Assembly: GCA_021648375.1 (NCBI GenBank)
Contig: JAKISW010000004.1
Location: 43,683 to 107,682, forward strand
DNA from: Devosiaceae bacterium
GTDB taxonomy: Bacteria; Pseudomonadota; Alphaproteobacteria; Rhizobiales; Devosiaceae
DNA length: 64,000 nucleotides
Reading direction: 5' to 3'
Shown: piece by piece, positions 44,460-53,300 of the stretch
Layout: every line of letters starts with the position of its first letter
How positions within the stretch are numbered: position 1 is the stretch's first letter
Notes under the pieces: model-generated
The model's database searches: none
Seen by the model: only the letters and a program-made list of their open reading frames with translations
What the model was told of the DNA's origin: nothing
Made by a program: the position numbers and the translations under genes

Positions 44460-45250
44460 ACCGAAATCGCAGCCTTTATTCCCGGATCAGCCTCATAACC
44501 AACAATAGCAAAATCCTCATATTCAAAATCACTTAGCGAGTTGCGCTGATTCAAAATCTCAAGTTTTGGCAAAGGTTTTGGTTTTCGCATCAATTGCAAA
44601 TCTGCCTGCTCAAAATGATTCTTGTATAAATGCGCATCACCCAGCGTATGGATGAAATCGCCAACCTCAAGGTCACAGATCTGGGCCACCATATGGGTCA
44701 AAAGCGCGTAGGAGGCAATGTTGAACGGCACCCCCAAAAATATATCCGCTGAGCGCTGATAAAGCTGACAACTCAATTTGCCATCCGCCACATAAAACTG
44801 AAACAGGCAATGGCAGGGTGGCAGCGCCATATCATCGACCTCAGCCGGGTTCCATGCACTAACAATATGGCGGCGTGAATTTGGATTGTTTTTAATCCCC
44901 TCAATCAGGATTTTTATCTGATCGATTTTTTCTCCGCCCGGCGTTGGCCAGCTTCGCCATTGCGAACCATAGACTGGACCAAGGTCGCCATTGTCGTCAG
45001 CCCACTCATCCCATATTTTTACCCCGCGCTCCTGCAACCATTTCACGTTGGTTTCTCCGCGCAAAAACCACAGCAATTCATAGATGATGGATTTTATGTG
45101 CAGTTTTTTTGTCGTTAGCAGTGGAAAACCATCCGCTAGGTCAAACCGCATCTGATAGCCAAAAACCGAACGAGTGCCGGTTCCGGTCCTATCCCCCCGA
45201 TCGCTTCCATGCTCTTTAACGTGTTTTAACAGATCCAGATATTGTTTCAT
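44456..45250 (-). CDS. thyA: thymidylate synthase ThyA
   Basis: The 264-residue enzyme, the same length as E. coli ThyA, methylates dUMP to dTMP with methylene-tetrahydrofolate. The catalytic Cys146 lies in LPPCHCLFQFYV, and the RxxD-type QRSADIFLGVPFNIASYALL and the HTLGDAHLYKNH segment are intact; the N-terminal DRTGTGTRSVFG phosphate loop is present. It starts with ATG at 45250, 41 bases after the dctM stop codon. ATGA at 44456-44459 couples it to the GNAT gene. Confidence 0.98.
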   Translation of the reverse strand: MKQYLDLLKHVKEHGSDRGDRTGTGTRSVFGYQMRFDLADGFPLLTTKKLHIKSIIYELLWFLRGETNVKWLQERGVKIWDEWADDNGDLGPVYGSQWRSWPTPGGEKIDQIKILIEGIKNNPNSRRHIVSAWNPAEVDDMALPPCHCLFQFYVADGKLSCQLYQRSADIFLGVPFNIASYALLTHMVAQICDLEVGDFIHTLGDAHLYKNHFEQADLQLMRKPKPLPKLEILNQRNSLSDFEYEDFAIVGYEADPGIKAAISV

Positions 45251-45291
45251 GCTGGCAGTATTAAATGATTCGCTGGACCAACTCGAAGGGT

Positions 45292-46701
45292 TTAGAGGCC
45301 CAATAACAATCGCGGCAGATAAAGCACGATGGCGGGGAAAGCAATCAGACCGGCAATAGTTAGAGCATCAGCGACAAAAAACGGTGAAACGCCCCAAAAC
45401 ACGTCTTGAACCGAGATGTCTTTTCGCACTCCCGCGACAACAAAACAGTTTAGCCCAATGGGCGGCGTAATCAGACACAGCTCCGCCATCTTCACCACAA
45501 TAATGCCAAACCAGATGGAAAATCCAACCGCCCCCATACCAAATGCACTGTCGGCCGCTAAAACGCCCTCACCGCCATTGAGCGCGATCACTGCCGGATA
45601 AACCACCGGCAATGTCAAAACCAGCATGCCAATGGCATCCATGAACATGCCCAAAACCGCATACGCCAAAAGTATATAAATCAGGGTAAGCATCGGGCTT
45701 TGATCAAGCGATCCTATCCAGACTGAAAACAGGCCCGGCAGATCAGCAAATCCCAAAAACCTCACATAGATCAAAACGCCCCAGATGATGGTAAAAATCA
45801 TCACAGTAAGCTTTGCTGTTTCCAGCAGTGCTTCCTTGAATTGCGGCCAGCGCATGCCCTTGATCAATGCCATCAAGAATACAACGAACGCCCCTAGCGC
45901 TCCCCCTTCGGTGGGTGTGCCCCAGGCATCGCCGCCAAACGGGTTGTAGATAAAGAAGATTATTATCGCCACGACGAAGAATATTGGAAACACTCCGGGC
46001 AGTGACTTAAAGCGCTGCCCCCAAGTATATCCGGTTACCGGCGGGCCAAGTTTTTTCCACACCAACGCCATGATAACAATCATAGTGCCATAAATTATTG
46101 CCGAAAACGCTCCGGGAATAAATCCAGCGATTAACAGCGCGCCCACATCCTGCTCAACAATAATTGCATAAATCACCAAAATTGCCGATGGAGGAATAAG
46201 CGAGGCCAGAGTTCCAGCCGCAGCCACTACCCCGGCTGCGAAGCGTTTATCATAACCAACTTTTAGCATTTCAGGGATGGCAATGCGCGCAAAAACCGCA
46301 GATGTAGCAACCGAAGCGCCAGACACGGCAGCAAACCCGGCAGTGGCAAATACGGTTGAAACCGCCAATCCACCCGGCAACCAGCCGACCCAGCGCTTGG
46401 CCGCTTCAAACAGGGCCTTGGTTAGACCCGCATAATAGGCCAAAAATCCAATCAGGATAAATGTGGGAATGAGCGATAATGCCTGAGAAGAAATTTTTGA
46501 ATGGGGCACTTGTCCGGCGGTTTTTACCGCCACGGTCAATGCCCAGACAAACTCGTCACCCGCATAGTTTTTTTTCGCCCAGAAAATCCAGATCAGCCCA
46601 ACCATCCCGGCAAGCGCCGCAGCGATGCCAACCCGCATGCCAAGCACCACCATGACCAGCATGCCTGAGGTAACGATAATTCCAATACTCGTGGAGTCCA
46701 T
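45292..46701 (-). CDS. dctM: TRAP transporter large membrane subunit (DctM)
   Basis: The 469-residue protein has about 12 membrane spans and the DctM features SGASVATSAVFARIAIPEM and LIPPSAILVIYAIIVEQDVGALLIAGFIPG. It forms the ion-coupled channel of a tripartite ATP-independent transporter, using a sodium or proton gradient to import an organic acid. Its ATG overlaps the dctQ stop codon by one base (TGATG). The substrate cannot be read from this subunit. It ends 41 bases before thyA. Confidence 0.96.
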   Translation of the reverse strand: MDSTSIGIIVTSGMLVMVVLGMRVGIAAALAGMVGLIWIFWAKKNYAGDEFVWALTVAVKTAGQVPHSKISSQALSLIPTFILIGFLAYYAGLTKALFEAAKRWVGWLPGGLAVSTVFATAGFAAVSGASVATSAVFARIAIPEMLKVGYDKRFAAGVVAAAGTLASLIPPSAILVIYAIIVEQDVGALLIAGFIPGAFSAIIYGTMIVIMALVWKKLGPPVTGYTWGQRFKSLPGVFPIFFVVAIIIFFIYNPFGGDAWGTPTEGGALGAFVVFLMALIKGMRWPQFKEALLETAKLTVMIFTIIWGVLIYVRFLGFADLPGLFSVWIGSLDQSPMLTLIYILLAYAVLGMFMDAIGMLVLTLPVVYPAVIALNGGEGVLAADSAFGMGAVGFSIWFGIIVVKMAELCLITPPIGLNCFVVAGVRKDISVQDVFWGVSPFFVADALTIAGLIAFPAIVLYLPRLLLGL

Positions 46702-47375
46702 CAGGCTTTATCCCCATTGATATTTTTTTCAGCTTCATCCGCATCATCATCAAATCCGGACACAGAAGCCGCTTCACGAGCTGCAACGGTTGCAGCGCTC
46801 TCAACTAAAGGCACAGCAATCGGACTTTTGGTGCCGGAAATAATGGCCAGGGCATAACCCCACAATTGCAGAGCGAACCTTAGGGAAATCACCGAAAACG
46901 CAATTGGAACCAGTAGTTTAGAGGGCCAGATTGGCAATCTTATATCCAGCGAACTGTCCCGGCTCCATAAGGGGGCTGCAAAATCAAATGAGCGTTGAAA
47001 ATGTGACCATGTTCCCCACACGAGCAGCAACATCAATACCAGCATAAAAAACGTAGTTATAAATTCAGATACCCATAGAGAACGACCCTTTAGCCGCCCC
47101 ACCACAATATCCATGCGAATGTGGCCCCCAAGACGCTGGGTGTAGGAAATGCCAATAAATGCAATCAAAGGCATGGCCTGCTCAATCCAGTCCACATAAC
47201 CGCGCAAGGGCTGATTAAACAGATTTCGCCCACTAACGCTGACCACCGCCAGTACCATAAGGGCAAAAACCGCCAATCCGCCAATCAGCGCCAAAACAGT
47301 TTCGATTTTAAAAAGAGAACGATCCAGACGGCTCAATAACGAGCCATCTTCAAGCACTGATGATACACCGGCCAA
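46701..47375 (-). CDS. dctQ: TRAP transporter small membrane subunit (DctQ)
   Basis: The 224-residue protein has four membrane spans and DctQ hallmarks (VSVSGRNLFNQPLRGYVDWIEQAM, YTQRLGGHIRMDIVVGRL). It has an acidic C-terminal tail (SGFDDDADEAEKNINGDKA). The start is TTG at 47375, preceded by the GGGGGGTGG ribosome site. It is separated from dctP by 162 bases that hold a strong GC-rich stem-loop. Downstream it overlaps dctM by one base. Confidence 0.93.
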   Translation of the reverse strand: MAGVSSVLEDGSLLSRLDRSLFKIETVLALIGGLAVFALMVLAVVSVSGRNLFNQPLRGYVDWIEQAMPLIAFIGISYTQRLGGHIRMDIVVGRLKGRSLWVSEFITTFFMLVLMLLLVWGTWSHFQRSFDFAAPLWSRDSSLDIRLPIWPSKLLVPIAFSVISLRFALQLWGYALAIISGTKSPIAVPLVESAATVAAREAASVSGFDDDADEAEKNINGDKA

Positions 47376-47484
47376 TTTACCACCCCCCTTTTAAGATTGT
47401 TATTTTAGAAAAATTCAAATGGATAATATTTTTAAGCGAAAATCCAAATCTGCTACCGCAAAAATTTCTCGCGGCTTCAAAATC

Positions 47485-47521
47485 CCCCGCCGCCGAGTAT
47501 AAAACGCACTCGGCGGCGGGG
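47485..47521 (-). promoter_or_regulatory. 14-bp GC-rich stem-loop between dctP and dctQ
   Basis: CCCCGCCGCCGAGT (47485-47498) and ACTCGGCGGCGGGG (47508-47521) pair perfectly around a nine-base loop, directly after the dctP stop codon. The U-run after it on the minus strand is short (GATTTTG), so it is probably a partial terminator or mRNA stabiliser. It would let the solute-binding protein be made in excess over the membrane subunits. Confidence 0.85.
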
Positions 47522-47537
47522 AAAATTTATTGTTCGA

Positions 47538-48557
47538 TCAATTAGCGTCAATCATACCTTTTACGAAGTCATATAGCTCTTGAGCCGGAAGGCCACGAGC
47601 TGTATTTTCTTCAATCCAGGCAGCAGCAGCAGGACCAGCAACAGCTTCACGGAAAGCTGCAAGTTCGCTATCTGCAAAAGTAACTCTCTCTATGCCTTTT
47701 TCGTCCAGCACAGGTCCCCATGCGGCCATGGTTTTTTCATTGTAGAAATCAATGTAATAATCCAAAGCCTCGTCAACTGAACCAAGCAGAGCTGCACGAT
47801 TGTCGTCCGAAAGATCATCAAGCGCATCTGTGTTAACAACAACCGGGCAATTTACAGTGCCGGGATTAAGGTTTGTGGTCCACCAGGTGGCGTTTTCCAC
47901 AGTGCCAAAAGCCATGTGAGCATGGGGGGCAAATGCCACCGCCTTAACTACACCACTATCCATAGCCTGACGAACTTCAGAAGCTGACATGGAGGTGGGA
48001 ACAGCATTAACCGCTTCCATTGCCCGGCCAATTCCACCGGTCGCACGAACTGTCAGACCTTCAAAGTCAGCCAGTGTCTGTGGTGCATCACCAACCCCGG
48101 CAATATTATATTGCGGCAATGGTGAAGGCATAAGCAGCGTTGCATTCCAGCGACCAAGATCGGCAACAACTGAAGGCTGCTTGTAAAGAGCCTGAGAAAT
48201 TTCACGCTCCTGTTCCAGAGTTGTTACACCCAGAAACGGCAGTTCAAGAACGGTAATCGAAGGGTTTTTATCCGCATGATAACCGGCACAGAACTGAGCC
48301 ATTTCAAAAGCACCAACGGAAATTCCATCGAGATTTTCGCGATTTTTTGACAGGCCACCATAGGAAATATTCAAGGTGAACTGACCATTGGTTTTAGCAT
48401 CAACCAATTCAGCCAGTTTTTCCACATGCTCGGTAAACGCCCGGCGCTTGCCCCATAGGGAAACATTCCATTCCACCTGGGCCTGAGCCATGGCTTCGCC
48501 AGCAAAGGCCACCGCAATCAGAGTGATGGCAGTTGTTTTAAACAGGTTCTTTTTCAT
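47538..48557 (-). CDS. dctP: TRAP transporter solute-binding protein (DctP)
   Basis: The 339-residue periplasmic protein has a signal peptide (MKKNLFKTTAITLIAVAFAG, cleaved near AMAQA) and the DctP fold, with the substrate-clamping arginine in GLTVRATGGIGRA and the block FAPHAHMAFGTVENATWWT. Arg in this place binds the carboxylate of organic acids. It precedes dctQ-dctM. The upstream lysE and dctBD genes on the same strand suggest control by the DctB/DctD system. Confidence 0.95.
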   Translation of the reverse strand: MKKNLFKTTAITLIAVAFAGEAMAQAQVEWNVSLWGKRRAFTEHVEKLAELVDAKTNGQFTLNISYGGLSKNRENLDGISVGAFEMAQFCAGYHADKNPSITVLELPFLGVTTLEQEREISQALYKQPSVVADLGRWNATLLMPSPLPQYNIAGVGDAPQTLADFEGLTVRATGGIGRAMEAVNAVPTSMSASEVRQAMDSGVVKAVAFAPHAHMAFGTVENATWWTTNLNPGTVNCPVVVNTDALDDLSDDNRAALLGSVDEALDYYIDFYNEKTMAAWGPVLDEKGIERVTFADSELAAFREAVAGPAAAAWIEENTARGLPAQELYDFVKGMIDAN

Positions 48558-48652
48558 TTATATCCTCCTCACAAGATATTTTTGGGTTTGGTAGTTTGGT
48601 TAGTTATATAATTGCAGCTTTTCTAGCCCCTTCGACAACGCTTGCCCATGAA

Positions 48653-48690
48653 GAAATCCGCCTACCCCACAAAGCAGGTCTGCGGATTTC
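48653..48690 (-). promoter_or_regulatory. inverted repeat upstream of dctP
   Basis: GAAATCCGC (48653-48661) and GCGGATTTC (48682-48690) are perfect arms separated by 20 bases, in the 202-base gap between the lysE stop codon and dctP. It may be a terminator for lysE or a regulator site for dctP. No strong U-tract follows. Confidence 0.5.
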
Positions 48691-48759
48691 CGCAAACCAA
48701 TCAATATTCCCCGCTATCCATCATCATCAGGCTCATCGTCATTCTCACACCAGATCAAC

Positions 48760-49431
48760 CTAAGGTGAGCGGCGATACATCGCCAGCATGGCGCCCATGG
48801 CAATCAATATTGCGCCGCCCATGCCCTCAATCCACTCCACAACGTGCGCCTTCATCAATTTTGCACTTTTAGATGATGCCAGACCATAAACCACAAGAAT
48901 AGGCAGCTCGAGTAGAACTGATACAATTCCAAGGATGAAAAGCTGACCGGCAACATTGCCTTCTGGCGAAATGAATTGCGGCAAAATTGCTACAAAAAAC
49001 GCGATGTTTTTGGGGTTTGAAGCCTGCAGAATAAAACCGCGCACAAATGAGCCTCTAAAATCTGTTTTGTTCCCACCCACCGCCATTGACGCGCTTGCCA
49101 CATTTATCACTTCGTTTTTTGCAGTGGTTTTTCCCCAAAACCTCCTGAACAAAGGTCGCAACATCATGATGCCCAGATATATAAGATATGCCGCGCCTAT
49201 CCATTTGATAGTCGTAAATAAAGCTGCCGATGCCAAAATCATCGCGCCCACACCCAGAGCCGCTAAAGTAAAATAGAGGGCGTTTACAGACAGGATTCCA
49301 AGTGTCGCACCAAACCCAATCTTAAAGCCATATCGAACCGATAAACCAAGCACTAACAACACTGCTGGCCCGGGGGTGATTGACAAAAGTGTCTCTGTCA
49401 AGATGAATAGGCCCAACGTTTCCAGTTCCAT
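48760..49431 (-). CDS. LysE/RhtB-family exporter
   Basis: From ATG 49431 the protein has 223 residues and about six membrane spans, with the LysE hallmark TPGPAVLLVLGLSVRYGFKIG. A longer start is open for 13 codons but adds a non-typical segment. It exports an amino acid or related metabolite. It sits between dctD and dctP on the same strand, which is unusual: the regulator pair is separated from its presumed TRAP target by an exporter. It is unlike the LysE gene at 13647 in its central loop, so the two are not a recent duplication. Confidence 0.85.
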   Translation of the reverse strand: MELETLGLFILTETLLSITPGPAVLLVLGLSVRYGFKIGFGATLGILSVNALYFTLAALGVGAMILASAALFTTIKWIGAAYLIYLGIMMLRPLFRRFWGKTTAKNEVINVASASMAVGGNKTDFRGSFVRGFILQASNPKNIAFFVAILPQFISPEGNVAGQLFILGIVSVLLELPILVVYGLASSKSAKLMKAHVVEWIEGMGGAILIAMGAMLAMYRRSP

Positions 49432-49492
49432 AAATTCAGTTCCCAATATAAAATTACTTGCCAGCACCACGCAGCGAAATAAACTGCTTTCC

Positions 49493-50851
49493 CTACAGCA
49501 ATTCGTCTTTCTTTAGCCCCAGTTTTACGATTTTTTCGTTCAGGGTTCGCCGACCAATGCCCAGCGCTTCGGCAACTGCATCCATGCGCCCCTGATGGGT
49601 TTTTATAGCCCCGGCAATCAATTGTCGCTCAAATGCAGCGATAGCCCCGCGTAAAGTTTCGGGAACACCATCAATTTCCAGATCCGGTTGAATGGCTTCA
49701 GCAACCGACCCTCGACCCCTCCGCGCCGCCAAAATTCTGCGCTCGGCCACATGGCGCAATTCGCGCACATTGCCCGGCCAATCATGGGACAAAAGTGCCG
49801 CAAGATCATCAGCGCTGGTTTGCGGAGCAACAATTTCATAAACCGCCGCCTGCTGCTCTAAAAAATGCGCAAAAAGCAGTGTAATATCCTCACGGCGCTC
49901 GCGTAGAGGCGGAAGTTGCAACACCACATTGTTCAAACGATAAAACAGGTCACGACGAAACCTCCCTTCCTCCACAGCCTGATCCAATTGCTCATTGGAA
50001 GCTGAAACCACACGAAAATTAACGCTGGTCGATTTGGATGAGCCAACAACGCTAAATTCCTGGGTTTCAATAACCCGCAATAATTTTGCCTGAATCTGTG
50101 GCGGACAGGTGCCAATCTCATCAAGAAACAACGTCCCCGTATCTACGTTGGCTAACGTTCCCCGCTCTTCGTCGACACTGCCAAACATAGTGGTTTCAAA
50201 ATGTTCCAGCGGAATTGCAGCACAATTTAAAGCCACAAACGGCCCCCCCGCCCGTGGCCCAAGATCGTGCAGGGCACGAGCCACCAGCTCTTTGCCGGTT
50301 CCTGTTTCTCCCAACAACATAACCGGGGTTTCACTTTCCCCAAGGTCCATGATGTCTTCGCGCATGGATTTGATAACATCAGTCTCGCCAAGCAAAATCC
50401 TGTCAAGTCCGGAAAGGTTTAACAGTCGAGCCCGCAACCTTTGGGTTTGCAATCCCTGGCGATGCTGACTGGCCGCATGTTTTAAAACTGAAAGCAGACG
50501 GTTAGGGTCAAACGGCTTTTCAATAAAACTATAGGCCCCCTGCTGCATTGCTGCCACGGCCATGGGAATATCTCCATGGGCGGAAATCAACACCACCGGC
50601 ACTTTTTGAGCTTCACCAATTCCTTTGTGCAGATTTTGCAACAACTCCAACCCGCTCATCCCGGGCATGCGAACATCACTCAGAACCACATCCGGCATGA
50701 TTTGGCCAAAGCGAGATATGGCCTGCTCGCCCCCGGCAACTGTTTCCACCTCCCAATTGGTTTTTCCCAACAGATGGGCCAAAGAATCACGCATTTCGCT
50801 ATCATCATCGGCCACCAACACCCGAAATTTCTGCCCCTCAGCTTGCACCAT
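49493..50851 (-). CDS. dctD: DctD-like response regulator lacking the GAFTGA loop
   Basis: The 452-residue protein has a receiver domain (phospho-acceptor Asp59 in LSDVRMPGMSG), an AAA+ domain with Walker A GETGTGKE at residues 181-188, LFLDEIG as Walker B and the sensor R-finger region FRRDLFYRLN, and a Fis-type helix-turn-helix at the C-terminus (RRTLNEKIVKLGLK). Between FETTMFG and GTLFLDE, where sigma-54 activators have the GAFTGA loop, it is about eight residues shorter and reads SVDEERGTLANVDT with no GAFTGA. It therefore probably cannot open sigma-54 holoenzyme and may act as a sigma-70 regulator. It overlaps dctB by one base. Confidence 0.93.
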   Translation of the reverse strand: MVQAEGQKFRVLVADDDSEMRDSLAHLLGKTNWEVETVAGGEQAISRFGQIMPDVVLSDVRMPGMSGLELLQNLHKGIGEAQKVPVVLISAHGDIPMAVAAMQQGAYSFIEKPFDPNRLLSVLKHAASQHRQGLQTQRLRARLLNLSGLDRILLGETDVIKSMREDIMDLGESETPVMLLGETGTGKELVARALHDLGPRAGGPFVALNCAAIPLEHFETTMFGSVDEERGTLANVDTGTLFLDEIGTCPPQIQAKLLRVIETQEFSVVGSSKSTSVNFRVVSASNEQLDQAVEEGRFRRDLFYRLNNVVLQLPPLRERREDITLLFAHFLEQQAAVYEIVAPQTSADDLAALLSHDWPGNVRELRHVAERRILAARRGRGSVAEAIQPDLEIDGVPETLRGAIAAFERQLIAGAIKTHQGRMDAVAEALGIGRRTLNEKIVKLGLKKDELL

Positions 50852-52626
50852 TATTCCCCATTTGCCCCTAAGCTATCCAATTCAATTGGCAATTCCAGCG
50901 TAAAAACCGCCCCGGATTTTTTACCGTTTTTTGCCCGCAACTGCCCCCCGTGCTCAACTACAATGGCCGTGGAAATCGCCAATCCCAGCCCCATTCCATT
51001 GCCCGATGCCTTGGTGGTATGAAATGGCTCTTTCATCTGATCCATGGTCTGCGCCCCAAGACCGTGCCCATTATCACTGATGGTTATAATCGCCATTTCC
51101 CCTTCAATTCCTATATCAACCTTAATGGTTTTATTTTTTTGATCTTCCAGCGCAGAAATAGAATTGCGCAAGAGATTTATCAAAACCTGCTCCAACCGCA
51201 ATCGATTGCCCAAAACAATAATTTTTGTATCCACGATATTTACGTTCAGGTCCACGCCCTTTTGCTTAAGGTCCGCTTCCACCAGCAAAAACGCCCCTTT
51301 CCACACTCGGGTCAAATCCACCTGTTCCATGGTGCTTTGACCGGGCTGAGCAAAAAAGCGCAATTGGCGAGTAATTGAAACCATACGACGTGCAATCCCC
51401 CCAAGCCGTTCCAGAGAGTTTTTGCGTTCGTCACCATCTTTATCAAATTCAGCCGCTTTGAGATAATTTTGCATGGCGGAAATCGGCTGCCCCAACTCAT
51501 GGGTAACCGAGGCTGAAAGTTGGCCCAAAGCCGCCAGCTTACTCGACCTTGCCAGCTCGGTTTGGGCTCTTTCTAATTGCATTTCAGCCATGCGTCTCTC
51601 TTCAATTTCAAGAGCCAAAAGCGCATTGGCACCGCGTAGCTCACGCCGGTCAGCTTGCGAAATTCTAAGGGCCTGCCTGATCCTTTGTGCCCTTAAGATT
51701 ATTGCTAAAATCACCAGCCCAAGCGCTACAATCCCAAAACCAATCAACGTAAACCATGCCCGCTCCCAAACCCGGCTCTCATCAGCCAAAAAATAAAGCT
51801 TCCAGTCAATCGGCAATACCGGAGCCGCCGCATAAATATAATTGCGCCCGTTTAACTCAACCCTTGTATTTTCAAATTCCCGCCAGCCCAATTCCATTAA
51901 AGGTTCGCTGGCAAACTGACGCTCAATTGCAATTGCCTGCCGCCTTCCCTCACTAATGGGGAAAAGCGTTTGATATCGCCAGCTTTCTTCCGATGAAAGA
52001 ACCACAACCCCATCATCATTGGAGGCAAAAACCGTTTCACCCCCTTCGCGCCAGGCACTCGTTAAATCTGACAGATCAAGTTTTAGGGCAATCACTCCCA
52101 GGATTTCACCATTGGGATCCAAAACCTGCTCGGCAATAAAATAACCCGGTTTTAGCGTCGTCGCCCCGATACCAAAAAACTCGCCCCGTTTTCCGGCCAT
52201 TGCATCCTTGAAATAGGGTCGAAAACCATAATTTTGGCCCAGAAAAGTAACCTCATCGGAAAAATTTGATGCAGAAACTGTTTCCCCGGTTTTATCCATT
52301 AAATAAATTGCATCCAGATTTGCGCTTTTGGCAAAATCCGCCAGCCGGACATTAAGCCCGTCCCGATCAATTCCCGCCGCCCCGGCAATTACATATGGGT
52401 CCTGAGCCAGAATGAACGGCAGGTGTTGAAAGCGCTGCAAAGCCCCAATCAAAGTGCTGCGATAAAGCGATACCCGGCTTTGCGCCCGCTCATATTCAAC
52501 ATTGCCAAAATATGAAACAGCACCAAAGAACAACAGGGCAGCACCAACGGCAAATGCCACGCCAAGCCCCACCCCCCAGACAATGGTCGGCGAAATAAAT
52601 TTAACTGATTTTTGAAAATGCTCCAT
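50851..52626 (-). CDS. dctB: DctB-like sensor histidine kinase
   Basis: The 591-residue membrane kinase has helices at about residues 15-40 and 291-312 enclosing a 250-residue periplasmic sensor (double PAS/dCache type, RPYFKDAMAGKRGEFFGIG). It is followed by a coiled segment, the HisKA domain with phospho-accepting His376 (SASVTHELGQPIS) and an ATPase domain (N-box LINLLRNSISAL, G-boxes DNGHGLG and GNGMGLGLAIS). The periplasmic pocket of DctB binds C4-dicarboxylates. TAATG at its 3' end couples it to dctD. All catalytic motifs are intact, so the sensor half looks functional although its partner is atypical. Confidence 0.95.
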   Translation of the reverse strand: MEHFQKSVKFISPTIVWGVGLGVAFAVGAALLFFGAVSYFGNVEYERAQSRVSLYRSTLIGALQRFQHLPFILAQDPYVIAGAAGIDRDGLNVRLADFAKSANLDAIYLMDKTGETVSASNFSDEVTFLGQNYGFRPYFKDAMAGKRGEFFGIGATTLKPGYFIAEQVLDPNGEILGVIALKLDLSDLTSAWREGGETVFASNDDGVVVLSSEESWRYQTLFPISEGRRQAIAIERQFASEPLMELGWREFENTRVELNGRNYIYAAAPVLPIDWKLYFLADESRVWERAWFTLIGFGIVALGLVILAIILRAQRIRQALRISQADRRELRGANALLALEIEERRMAEMQLERAQTELARSSKLAALGQLSASVTHELGQPISAMQNYLKAAEFDKDGDERKNSLERLGGIARRMVSITRQLRFFAQPGQSTMEQVDLTRVWKGAFLLVEADLKQKGVDLNVNIVDTKIIVLGNRLRLEQVLINLLRNSISALEDQKNKTIKVDIGIEGEMAIITISDNGHGLGAQTMDQMKEPFHTTKASGNGMGLGLAISTAIVVEHGGQLRAKNGKKSGAVFTLELPIELDSLGANGE

Positions 52627-52700
52627 GGCCTATTGGATATATCGGGCTTGCACCAATGTCGATTGCACGCTGACAAAATATGGCAAAACCGGTTTTTTCT

Positions 52701-52729
52701 TTGCAATTTTGCGCTTAATCACCTATATA
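52701..52729 (+). promoter_or_regulatory. promoter of ssrA
   Basis: TTGCAA (52701-52706) and TATATA (52724-52729) are separated by exactly 17 bases and sit about six bases before the predicted 5' end of the tmRNA acceptor half. This is a good sigma-70 promoter. Confidence 0.7.
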
Positions 52730-52734
52730 GAGGG

Positions 52735-53076
52735 TGCTGGAAACAGCTATGGTGATAAATGACTATCGGAATAAACCCATTGGACCCGGGGGCGGTACCC
52801 GGCGCCTCCACCAAATCTCATTGCGGGAAATAAATTTTTTCGCAAAAATTTAATGAGATGTTATGGGGGCGAAATAGGATCGACAAGGGCGTAAAGGGTA
52901 TGTTTTTGCTCGGCATGGTACCACCGTATCGGACCATTTTTTAGTTGCAAATGACAACTATGCTGAGGTTCGTTTGGCTGCGTAAGCGGTTCGACACCTC
53001 GAATATGAAGTCCTGATCCCCTAGCAGGGTTCAGGCGGGGTTCGCAGGCACCTGGCAACAGAAGCCTGCACTTTTT
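52735..53076 (+). ncRNA. ssrA: two-piece (circularly permuted) tmRNA
   Basis: The gene is permuted as in other alphaproteobacteria. The acceptor half comes first and ends CCGGG-GGCGGTA-CCCGG (T-arm), CGCCTCC, ACCA at about 52787-52813. A 51-base intervening segment follows (ATCTCATT/AATGAGAT stem) and would be removed. The coding half starts GGGGGCG at 52865, which pairs with CGCCTCC of the acceptor. The tag frame at 52947-52985 reads ANDNYAEVRLAA then TAA. A hairpin GCAGGC/GCCTGC (53044-53069) followed by TTTTT marks the 3' end and terminator. tmRNA rescues stalled ribosomes and tags the products for proteolysis. 5' and 3' ends are approximate. Confidence 0.96.
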
Positions 53077-53300
53077 CGGGTTGCATTTTCTTAAACTTGT
53101 TCTTTTTCCGGCTTGCTCTTCCTCTTCGTGCAAACCTAGTTTTCTGTTATAAAAACCCACCTGTTTCGCCAGAACAAATAGCAATAAAATTTGATTTTAT
53201 TTGCACCCTTGAAATCCACCCCTATTATAGCGTCAAATAGAAACAATTGATAATCTGGCAATCTGATGGAAAACCATCGGATTTGCAAAAGGGAAATTTT

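Noticed and set aside
52861..53184. minus-strand open frame over the tmRNA
   Set aside because: It is the complement of a structured RNA gene; the tag, acceptor stem and terminator explain the sequence.
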